Part shown: positions 44,921-50,952 of the stretch, piece by piece
How positions within the stretch are numbered: position 1 is the stretch's first letter
Layout of the letters: every line of letters begins with the position of its first letter
Assembly: GCA_030601755.1 (NCBI GenBank)
Contig: JAUWBF010000005.1
Location: 20,534 to 84,533 of the forward strand
Reading direction: 5' to 3'
DNA from: Verrucomicrobiota bacterium
Lineage (GTDB): Bacteria; Verrucomicrobiota; Verrucomicrobiia; Opitutales; Opitutaceae
Length of the DNA: 64,000 nt
The notes under the pieces: model-generated
Database searches by the model: none
Told to the model about the DNA's origin: nothing
The model's input: only the letters and a program-made list of their open reading frames with translations
Position numbers and translations under genes: made by a program

Positions 44921-45418
44921 TCAAGAGGACTTGGCCAGGAGGTGCTTCACTTCGCCGCGCATCTCGGAGGTCTTGGCCAGCAGCTCGGTGATGCGTTCGT
45001 GGAGGGTGTCGGCCTCGGCCTTGCTGGCCTTGGCGATGTCGTCGCGGAGGGTGTCGATCTTTTGCTCCAAGCCGGTGACGCGGCCTTCGCCATCGCGCCG
45101 GATCTGCGCGACCGAGTCGGCGAAGGCGGCGCTGATGGCCTTGACCTCGCCGTCGATGCGGTCGGCGGCGGCGCGGGCAATGGCCTCGGCGGCGGCGACG
45201 TTGCGGTTGACCTCGTCGCGCTCGCGGGAGATGCGGCCGTGCGTCTGCCGAAGCTCCTCCTTGGTCGCGTAGGTGTCGCGCGGCGCGGGCTGCTCGCGCA
45301 TGTGCTCCTTGTAGAAGTTGAGCGCCTGATTGACCAGGAACAGGACCACGGAGGCCACGATCAGCCACGGGCCGATGGGGCCGAGCTGCTCGGGAGTGAG
45401 TTGGGCAAGCGGGAGCAT
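44921..45418 (-). CDS. Membrane-anchored coiled-coil protein (possible inner spanin)
   Basis: 165-residue protein. The start at 45416-45418 (MLPLAQLTPEQLGPIG) precedes one membrane segment (PWLIVASVVLFLVNQALNF), followed by about 110 residues of coiled coil. A lipoprotein gene lies just upstream, so the pair has the layout of inner and outer spanins that fuse membranes during lysis, although in most phages the lipoprotein follows or nests in the inner spanin gene. The role is inferred from context. Confidence 0.6.
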   Translation of the reverse strand: MLPLAQLTPEQLGPIGPWLIVASVVLFLVNQALNFYKEHMREQPAPRDTYATKEELRQTHGRISRERDEVNRNVAAAEAIARAAADRIDGEVKAISAAFADSVAQIRRDGEGRVTGLEQKIDTLRDDIAKASKAEADTLHERITELLAKTSEMRGEVKHLLAKSS

Positions 45419-45444
45419 CGAGGGCGGCGGCGCGGGCGGTGGGC

Positions 45445-45720
45445 TCAGGGCGTGGCGAGGGTGGGCTTGTCGCCCGCGGTGCGGGGGCGGCTGTAGCCCT
45501 CGACGGTGATGGACTGGCTGACGCCCCACATCTTGGTCGTGCGCTTGTAGCTGCCGGCCTTGACCTCGGTGTCGGTGACCTCGACGTCGGTGACCTCGAT
45601 GGAGCTACCGCCGATGGGGTAGCTGGACTCGTAGCGGATGAGCTTGGCGTTGACGGCGGGCAGCTTGGCGCAGCCGGCGAGCAGGGTGGCGATGAGGGCG
45701 AGCATGAGGAGGCGGAGCAT
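45445..45720 (-). CDS. Phage lipoprotein (possible outer spanin)
   Basis: 91-residue protein. MLRLLMLALIATLLAGC is a lipoprotein signal with the lipid-acceptor Cys at residue 17. The remainder is beta-rich with Thr/Val alternation (IEVTDVEVTDTEVKAGSY). It is encoded 26 bp upstream of the coiled-coil membrane protein. An outer-membrane role in lysis is plausible but unproven. Confidence 0.65.
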   Translation of the reverse strand: MLRLLMLALIATLLAGCAKLPAVNAKLIRYESSYPIGGSSIEVTDVEVTDTEVKAGSYKRTTKMWGVSQSITVEGYSRPRTAGDKPTLATP

Positions 45721-45751
45721 GGCTGATGGCAGATGGGTGATGGACGATGGC

Positions 45752-46297
45752 TCAGCGGCGTGGGCCGCGCTTGGGACGACGGTAGACGGGGACGGTGACC
45801 TCCTCGGTGATGGTGCCGGTGCCGCCGAGGAGGGCGTTGTGCGCGCGGTTGGCCGCCCAGGCGCGGCCACCGCGCAGGCGCACGGCGCGGTAGAGGATCG
45901 AGCGGCGCAGCGCAGGGATGCCGATGGCCTCCATGGCCTCCAGGAAGACGGCATCGGCCTGCGCACGGGTGATGGGCCGGCCGCCGTGCTCGCGCGTGGC
46001 CTGGTGCCAGTAGAGCGCGTCGTGGATGACGGCGGCGGGCGTGTAGTCACCATCCGGCGGATACAGACCCCAGAGCAGGCGCGGAACCGACGCATAGTCG
46101 GTATCGAAGCCGGCCTCGACCTCGACGCGGCCGACGACCTCCGACGCGAAGACGAAGGGAGTGACGAGCACGGCGCGCATGGGCGCGGTGCGCTCCAGAC
46201 GAAGGGCGCAGGGGAAGCGGTCGGCGGGCAGCGGTCTTGCCTCCGGCGGCTTTTTGTGCGATGTCTGCGGGGCTGGACTGGGCGTGGTGCTGGTCAC
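45752..46297 (-). CDS. DUF1353 family phage protein
   Basis: 181-residue protein; the start is GTG at 46295-46297. The diagnostic stretch is GFDTDYASVPRLLWGLYPPDG followed by AAVIHDALYWHQATR, typical of DUF1353 proteins found near lysis and tail genes in many phages. The conserved Asp and His suggest a hydrolase, but the family activity is not established. It begins the long leftward late operon after a 285-bp dyad-rich gap. Confidence 0.8.
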   Translation of the reverse strand: MTSTTPSPAPQTSHKKPPEARPLPADRFPCALRLERTAPMRAVLVTPFVFASEVVGRVEVEAGFDTDYASVPRLLWGLYPPDGDYTPAAVIHDALYWHQATREHGGRPITRAQADAVFLEAMEAIGIPALRRSILYRAVRLRGGRAWAANRAHNALLGGTGTITEEVTVPVYRRPKRGPRR

Positions 46298-46526
46298 ACG
46301 ACCAGCCTAGACGGTTCGCAAAAATCCGTCTCCCGATGGGTCCGCTCGGTCCGTTGCGTTCCGCACTTTGGTGCGGTTTCGCACAAGTGCGGAAGGTTTT
46401 TGAGGTGCGGAAGCGGGGTCTGCAGGCACAAAACGGAGCGCGAGCGCGGAGATGGTCACGCGATCCGCGTGGCCCCGCAGGGGTGCTTGCGGCCGGGTGC
46501 CTGATCACGGGCGGCCAAAAGCACAA
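46298..46526 (-). promoter_or_regulatory. Dyad-rich region, likely late promoter
   Basis: This gap before the DUF1353 gene has no credible ORF. It contains two GTGCGGAA direct repeats 18 bp apart (46387-46394 and 46405-46412), an inverted TTCCGCAC (46359-46366), and a palindrome GTGCGGTTTCGCAC (46371-46384). The arrangement suggests an activator binding region for the late operon. No Mor/C-like activator gene was recognised. Confidence 0.55.
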
Positions 46527-46546
46527 AGCCCCGCCGGAGCGGGGCT
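46527..46546 (-). terminator. Hairpin after the secreted-protein gene
   Basis: AGCCCCGCTCCGGCGGGGCT is a perfect short stem-loop followed on the minus strand by TTGTGCTTTT. It lies 36 bp beyond the stop of the upstream secreted-protein gene and probably separates it from the main late operon. Confidence 0.75.
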
Positions 46547-46582
46547 CAAAGTTTCACGGCGTGAAGATTTGCCGGGCTTTTT

Positions 46583-47392
46583 TTACCGCCGCTCCTCGAA
46601 GGCGACGATGCGCTCGGCCTGCCCCGCGGGGCGCTCCACGGTGGCGACAAAGGCGAGCGTGCGCGTGGTGGACACGCCGCCGCTCTTGGGGCCGTAGTGG
46701 CGATAGGTGGCGGTGCCGGTGATCTCGAAGCGGTCGCGCCAGCCGGGCACGGCGCGCTCGGTGGTCTCGCCCAGCTCGGCGAAGTAGGCGGTGTGGCCGC
46801 GCCCGCCGGCGAAACGCTCGTTGGTGATGTAGTCGGTGAGGCGCTGCTCGAGGAGCGTGCGCCGGGCGATGCGTGCGGTGATGGCGGCCGACTCGGCGGA
46901 AGGCGCCTGCCCCTTGACGGTGATGGGCTGATACAGATCTGGCCGGATAATCTTGAGCGTGCTCTTCGACCCATCCGCATGGGTGCGCGTGGTGGTGACG
47001 GGGATGGGGATGCCGTGCTTGTCGAGCTGGATGGGCACGGGCGTCGGCGTGGGGGCCGGGGTGGGCGCGGGCGTGGGGGCCGGCGCGGGCGGCGGTGCCA
47101 GGCGCGCGGCCTCGGCCTGCGCGGCGAGGCGGGCGCGGCGCTCCTCGGCGGCGGCCTGCTGTGCGGCGGCGTGGCCGGCGGCATCGAGCGGATAGCGCTC
47201 GGCCAGATCGGGCGGCAGCAGACTCTTGTCCACCTGCGTCATGCCACCGTCGTGTATGATGACGACCGTGGCGGGGGCCGAGCCAACCACCCGCGCGTCG
47301 GCGAGCACGCGGCCATCGGTCAGGCGGATGTCGGCACCATGCAGCGCGCCGGCAAAGGCCATGCAGAGGAGGAGCAGCCGCAGGCGGATCAT
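46583..47392 (-). CDS. Secreted host-like protein carried by the prophage
   Basis: 269-residue exported protein. It has a signal peptide (MIRLRLLLLCMAFAGALHGA), then a short beta motif (DGRVLADARVVGSAPATVVI) with GGMTQVDKSLLPPDLAERYP, a pattern common in small secreted proteins of Verrucomicrobiota-like genomes. An Ala-rich helix and a Pro-Thr-Ala linker (about 100-125) lead to a C-terminal beta domain. It is coupled to the membrane and RHH-like genes upstream (ATGA overlaps). No phage role is obvious; it may be a lysogenic accessory gene of host origin. Confidence 0.7.
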   Translation of the reverse strand: MIRLRLLLLCMAFAGALHGADIRLTDGRVLADARVVGSAPATVVIIHDGGMTQVDKSLLPPDLAERYPLDAAGHAAAQQAAAEERRARLAAQAEAARLAPPPAPAPTPAPTPAPTPTPVPIQLDKHGIPIPVTTTRTHADGSKSTLKIIRPDLYQPITVKGQAPSAESAAITARIARRTLLEQRLTDYITNERFAGGRGHTAYFAELGETTERAVPGWRDRFEITGTATYRHYGPKSGGVSTTRTLAFVATVERPAGQAERIVAFEERR

Positions 47393-47670
47393 CGGTCGCG
47401 CATCGAGGAGTTGATAAAGCCGCCACGCGGCGGCGGAGGCGACCAGCGGGCGGCGGCCTCGGCGTGGTCCTTTTTAAAGGGGCGCTCGACGATCTGCCCA
47501 ATGGCCACCCACACGAGCGCGCCGAGCGCGGCACCGACGCACACGTAGGGCGTCTCGATGTCGCCCTTGAGCGTCATGGCGACGAAGACCAGGAAGCCGA
47601 CGAATGAGAAAGCGGCGAACGCGTAGCAGAGCGCGGCGGGAAAGGGTGTGCGGTAGGCGGGTGGCTTCAT
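47389..47670 (-). CDS. Small membrane protein with two transmembrane segments
   Basis: 93-residue protein with two hydrophobic helices (ALCYAFAAFSFVGFLVFVAM and VCVGAALGALVWVAIGQIV) and a charged, Pro-rich C-terminus. Its start overlaps the stop of the RHH-like gene and its stop overlaps the start of the secreted-protein gene, giving a tight three-gene unit. Two-helix topology is compatible with a class II holin, but the neighbours do not prove this. Confidence 0.65.
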   Translation of the reverse strand: MKPPAYRTPFPAALCYAFAAFSFVGFLVFVAMTLKGDIETPYVCVGAALGALVWVAIGQIVERPFKKDHAEAAARWSPPPPRGGFINSSMRDR

Positions 47671-48044
47671 GGCAGTTTGAGTTCAGGCTTTGGCGCGCGG
47701 TCGGTCGGCCAGATGCGCAACGCATCCCCCTCGGCATCGGCGTCGGCGATGACCAGGGACTCGACCAGCTCGGAGAGCGACATGTCCCAGCGACGAGCGG
47801 CCTTGGTCGCGGCCGAACGCAGCGCACGCGAGATCGAGAGCTGCATGCGCACCTTGACCACGCGCGAGGGCCGCTCGACCACCGGCAAGGCGATCATCGG
47901 CCCGTGCAGATAGTTGTGCAGCAGGACCGCGAGCAGGTCGCTGGCGTTCTGCAAACCCAGCTGCTTGGCGCGCGCCTTCGCGTAGATCGGGATGCCTGGC
48001 GAAACGGTGATGCTGCCCTGTGTCTGTGCCACGACGGCAGGCAA
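47667..48044 (-). CDS. Ribbon-helix-helix/CopG-like phage protein
   Basis: 125-residue protein. The segment VKVRMQLSISRALRSAATKAARRWDMSLSELVESLV has the beta-strand plus two-helix spacing of ribbon-helix-helix DNA-binding proteins. The given start is TTG at 48042-48044; GTG at 48030-48032 (MAQTQGSITVSP) is equally plausible. First in the leftward accessory unit next to the repressor, it could regulate late genes. No close family was recognised. Confidence 0.6.
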   Translation of the reverse strand: MPAVVAQTQGSITVSPGIPIYAKARAKQLGLQNASDLLAVLLHNYLHGPMIALPVVERPSRVVKVRMQLSISRALRSAATKAARRWDMSLSELVESLVIADADAEGDALRIWPTDRAPKPELKLP

Positions 48045-48161
48045 CGACCAACACCCGCCCCGGGCGACGGTCGGCAGGTGTCTCGTTCAGACATCCGGTA
48101 AAATCTTTTCTCGCCATGGGTTCGGTCACTAGTTTGCGCGATCCTTGCTCAGCCCTCCAAC

Positions 48162-48383
48162 GTGCCCCGGCCTCGAACACCACAACGCCGACACCGACGC
48201 GACGCCCCAGGGCAGACCGTGTTTCGCTTCGCGGCCGACCTGGTCGCCGAAAACGAAGCGCTTCGCGCCGAGGTGGCACGGCTCCAGGCGAAGCTCGATG
48301 AGGTGCGTGAGATCATGCGGGCCGTTGTTGTTGAGATGGACGCGGATCGCCGCCCGCGCGTTGCGCGGCCAGGCGAGCCCTGA
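48162..48383 (+). CDS. Small leucine-zipper-like ORF antisense to the repressor 3' end
   Basis: 73-residue ORF with GTG start. The central ADLVAENEALRAEVARLQAK is a heptad coiled coil. The last 71 bp overlap the convergent repressor gene. Orientation differs from both neighbours. It may be a real small regulatory protein; a chance frame in GC-rich DNA is also possible. Confidence 0.4.
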   Translation: MPRPRTPQRRHRRDAPGQTVFRFAADLVAENEALRAEVARLQAKLDEVREIMRAVVVEMDADRRPRVARPGEP

Positions 48384-48834
48384 TCTCGGCCAGCTTGCGC
48401 GCGCCCAAGTCGGCGGGCGTCTCCGCCCAGTGTGTCGGCGGCCGCAGGTGTTCATTGGCCTGGCCTAGCAGCCAAGCCAAGCGAATGCGATCACCGGCCG
48501 CGGCGGTGATGGCCTCCTCGACCCTCGCGCGCAGTTCCGCCTCGATCAGCCGCGCCTCACCGTAGGGGACGCCGTCTTCAGAGGCGGTGTGGATTTCGTC
48601 GCGCTCAGGCGGCGGATTGTTGGACTTTATCAACAATCCCTCCAGGTCTGACAGCGTGCGCGCCGAGGGCAGGGTGTGGCCCGACTCGATCTTGGCGACG
48701 GTGTTCCTCTTGAGGCGCAAGCGTTCGGCAAGGCCTTGCTGAGTGAGCTTGAGCTGTTGGCGGACCTCGCGAAAGCGAGCGGCTGATTTGTTGATTGAAT
48801 CCACTTTTGGCGTTGACGTGTGGATTTGGTCCAC
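48313..48834 (-). CDS. Phage repressor (XRE-type helix-turn-helix)
   Basis: 173-residue protein with start GTG at 48832-48834. The N-terminal HTH (RFREVRQQLKLTQQGLAERL, RLKRNTVAKIESG) is of the Cro/C1 type; the C-terminal part is helical without a LexA-like protease motif. It is divergent from a Ner-like gene only 25 bp away. Dyads matching GTTG-N8-CAAC occur in this gap and within the repressor gene itself, so it is probably autoregulated. It should silence the early operon in the lysogen. Confidence 0.85.
   Translation of the reverse strand: MDQIHTSTPKVDSINKSAARFREVRQQLKLTQQGLAERLRLKRNTVAKIESGHTLPSARTLSDLEGLLIKSNNPPPERDEIHTASEDGVPYGEARLIEAELRARVEEAITAAAGDRIRLAWLLGQANEHLRPPTHWAETPADLGARKLAEIRARLAAQRAGGDPRPSQQQRPA
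48616..48637. promoter_or_regulatory. Auxiliary operator-like dyad inside the repressor gene
   Basis: ATTGTTG and CAACAAT are perfect 7-bp arms around 8 bp; GTTGGACTTTATCAAC matches the inverted reading of the main operator (GTTGGATGTAGTCAAC). The distance of about 200 bp would permit looping. Confidence 0.6.
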
Positions 48835-48854
48835 ATTTGTTGACTACATCCAAC
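48790..48854. promoter_or_regulatory. Repressor/Ner operator cluster and early promoter
   Basis: Three related dyads lie around the two start codons: GTTGATTGAATCCAC (48790-48804), GTGGATTTGGTCCAC (48820-48834, perfect 5-bp arms) and GTTGACTACATCCAAC (48839-48854, GTTG/CAAC arms). A TTGACG at 48813-48818 could be the -35 of the rightward early promoter. A fourth site, ATTGTTG-N8-CAACAAT (48616-48637), lies inside the repressor gene. Confidence 0.7.
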
Positions 48855-48859
48855 ACGCA

Positions 48860-49039
48860 ATGCCCCGCTCACCACAAGCCAAATTCTCAACCCGCGTCCG
48901 GATCGCCATGGTTCGCCGCAATCTAACCGTCACCGAGCTGGCCAAGAGAATCGGCCGTCGCCGCGACACCGTTTCGACCGCCATCCACAGCGAACGCTTC
49001 CCCCGCGTGAAAGCCCTCATCGAGGAGGCCCTGCGATGA
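48860..49039 (+). CDS. Ner-like DNA-binding protein
   Basis: 59-residue protein consisting mainly of a helix-turn-helix (RIAMVRRNLTVTELAKRIG, RRRDTVSTAIHS). First gene of the rightward early operon and divergent from the repressor, the position of Ner in Mu, which damps early transcription and represses the c gene. The start is ATG at 48860; an open frame upstream would run through the operators. Confidence 0.8.
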   Translation: MPRSPQAKFSTRVRIAMVRRNLTVTELAKRIGRRRDTVSTAIHSERFPRVKALIEEALR

Positions 49040-49251
49040 CTCCGGCCCAGCTCGTTGCCCAGCACGTCCTCGACACGCTCGACATCCTCAAGCCCGAGCA
49101 GCGCGTCGTCCTGCTGCGCGCGCTCGCCGTCGAAACGAGCGACCCCGATGTCGCGATCCACTGCCGCCAACTCGCCGCGTGTGAAGCGGCCACCGCCGAC
49201 TGCAAGCACCAGATGCAGCTCAATCTCCGCACCCACAAATCCGCCGCCTGA
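49036..49251 (+). CDS. Small phage early protein
   Basis: 71-residue protein starting MTPAQLVAQHVLDTLDILKP, overlapping the Ner stop as ATGA. It is helical with a C-terminal Cys pair (CRQLAACEAATADCKH). No family was recognised. Confidence 0.7.
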   Translation: MTPAQLVAQHVLDTLDILKPEQRVVLLRALAVETSDPDVAIHCRQLAACEAATADCKHQMQLNLRTHKSAA

Positions 49252-49279
49252 GCGGCCCAACCCAAAGGACCACGACACC

Positions 49280-49591
49280 ATGACCGTCACCACCATCAAA
49301 TTTCCCCTGCGCCGCGCCGATCGCTCCCGCCGCTCGCCGCGCGTGCCCGACAAGACCGGCCTGCACGGCGCCGCCGCCTGCGCCGCCGGCATGATCACCT
49401 GCGCCGTCGTCAAGCGCGAGGCCGCCGGCCGCGAGCGCTCGCCACTGCTCCGCCGCCTCGACCGCGCCGGCATGCGCCACGCCGCCCTGATGGCCCGCCT
49501 CTTCGCGGGCCAGATCGCCGACGCCGACCCGCGCCTCGACGCCGCCGAGGCCGAGCGTCGCTCCCTGCTCGCCAACCTCCTCGCCGCCTGA
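49280..49591 (+). CDS. Small basic phage early protein
   Basis: 103-residue Arg/Ala-rich protein starting MTVTTIKFPLRRADRSRR. A clear ribosome site AAAGGA lies 11 bp before the ATG; the same sequence precedes the MuB-like gene and the gene after it, indicating a shared leader style. The middle has a hydrophobic Ala/Gly stretch (HGAAACAAGMITCAVV). Function unknown. Confidence 0.7.
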   Translation: MTVTTIKFPLRRADRSRRSPRVPDKTGLHGAAACAAGMITCAVVKREAAGRERSPLLRRLDRAGMRHAALMARLFAGQIADADPRLDAAEAERRSLLANLLAA

Positions 49592-49593
49592 CC

Positions 49594-49806
49594 ATGAACG
49601 CCGCCACCATCGCCCCCGGCCGCACTCCCACTCATCGGCTCACGCCGATCCAGCGCGCCAACCGCCTGCGCTGGGCCGCCATCGAGCTGGGCAACCGCGC
49701 CCGCGAACTCGTCAACGATGGCGAGATCACCCGTGGCTTCCGCCACCACCGCGCCAGCGAGCGCTGTCACGTCCTCGCCTCCAAGGCCCTCTACTCCGCC
49801 GCCTGA
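49594..49806 (+). CDS. Small phage early protein
   Basis: 70-residue protein starting MNAATIAPGRTPTHRL, 2 bp after the previous stop. Helical, Arg-rich (IQRANRLRWAAIELGNRARELV). No recognised family; kept because of tight operon spacing and codon use like its neighbours. Confidence 0.65.
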   Translation: MNAATIAPGRTPTHRLTPIQRANRLRWAAIELGNRARELVNDGEITRGFRHHRASERCHVLASKALYSAA

Positions 49807-49810
49807 TCCC

Positions 49811-50197
49811 ATGCCCTCCACAGGCCTCAACAAGCTCGAGCCGGTCTGGCAAGACCACCTCGACTTCCTCCTGCCGCGCAAGGAATACCTGCGCGGCGAT
49901 GAGGCCGCCAAGGCGCTCGGCGTGGACCCCAAGACCATCGACCACCTCTTCGGCCGCAACTGTGCGCACAAGGCCCCCGACCTCGTCGGCTTTGACTTCG
50001 TCGGGCGCGGCTCCGGCCAGCGCCCCCACAAGCGCGTCCTGCGCGACTCCGTGCTCCTGCTCGTGGCCACCCGCGCCAACTACACCCCCGCCGAGTTTCA
50101 GGCGCGCCTCGTCGAGGTCCTGACCAAGCGCTCGCTCTCCGAACTCATCACCCTGCAAGGCGCCATCGGCGAACTCATCCGCCGCAAGCGCGCCTGA
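49811..50197 (+). CDS. Phage early protein of unknown function
   Basis: 128-residue protein. The start at 49811 (MPSTGLNKLEPVWQDHL) is 4 bp after the previous stop. A helix-turn-helix-like segment (LRGDEAAKALGVDPKTIDHLF) and a C-terminal helix with RSLSELITLQGAIGELIRRKR suggest nucleic-acid binding. It lies upstream of a DUF3102-like gene and the transposase. Confidence 0.7.
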   Translation: MPSTGLNKLEPVWQDHLDFLLPRKEYLRGDEAAKALGVDPKTIDHLFGRNCAHKAPDLVGFDFVGRGSGQRPHKRVLRDSVLLLVATRANYTPAEFQARLVEVLTKRSLSELITLQGAIGELIRRKRA

Positions 50198-50213
50198 CCC
50201 CGCCCCCTCTCCC

Positions 50214-50930
50214 ATGTCCAAATCCACCTCGGCCCTCTCCCTCATCTCCAGCAGCGACGTGCGCGTAGCCGACGCCGAGCTGGAGCTGCTCAAGCAAACC
50301 GCCGTCAACGGCTTTCAACAGATGCGCCGCCTGCGCCACGAGGAGGCCCTGCGCGGCCTGCTCGTGGGCATGGCCCTGCACCGCATCAAGGCCAGCCTGC
50401 CCACCGGCCACTTCGGCAAGTGGACCAAGGCCAACCTCGAAGGCATCGGCGAGCGCTACGTCAACTACCTGATGCGCCTCGCCCTCGTCTTCATCGACAA
50501 GGGCAAGGTCTCCAAGCCCGAGTTGCTCGCCCTCCCTGGCGACCAGACCGAGCTCGCCATCGACGGCATGGAGGGCGCCCAGCGGCGCTTCGCCGAGAAG
50601 GCCGTCAAGTTCGTCGGCGACCTCTCGCTGCACGAGCTGCTCATCAAGCACAACATCAAGTCGGTCGGCGTGAAGACCGAGCTGACCGCGCGCAACCAGG
50701 GCGACGAGGGCGAGCCGGCCACCGCCCCCACCCCCGAGGAACTCTATCACCAGAGCCGCGACGAGATCGGCCTGCTCATCGAGCGCGGCGAGACCCTCTT
50801 CCTCAAGGAAAACCGCCTCCAATACCTCGCCGGCCACCCCGAGGAAGTCGCCGGCGTCGTCAAGGGCCTGCGCGACCTCGCCGACAAGGTCGAGCACGCC
50901 GCCAAGCCACTCCTCAAGTCCGCCAAGTAA
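50214..50930 (+). CDS. DUF3102-like phage early protein
   Basis: 238-residue helical protein. The segment HRIKASLPTGHFGKWTKANL followed by GERYVNYLMRLALVF matches the usual pattern of DUF3102 proteins (host-like 'KASL..G.F..W'), which are frequent in transposable and temperate phages. The C-terminal half is a predicted coiled coil. It is placed just before the transposase gene. Biochemical role unknown. Confidence 0.7.
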   Translation: MSKSTSALSLISSSDVRVADAELELLKQTAVNGFQQMRRLRHEEALRGLLVGMALHRIKASLPTGHFGKWTKANLEGIGERYVNYLMRLALVFIDKGKVSKPELLALPGDQTELAIDGMEGAQRRFAEKAVKFVGDLSLHELLIKHNIKSVGVKTELTARNQGDEGEPATAPTPEELYHQSRDEIGLLIERGETLFLKENRLQYLAGHPEEVAGVVKGLRDLADKVEHAAKPLLKSAK

Positions 50931-50952
50931 CCCCCTCAACCCGCCCTCCGCC

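Noticed and set aside
47667..48279. Longer frame reading MARKDFTGCLNET across the RHH-like gene
   Set aside because: It is in another frame and becomes Arg/Ala low-complexity; the RHH-like frame has better coupling to its neighbour.
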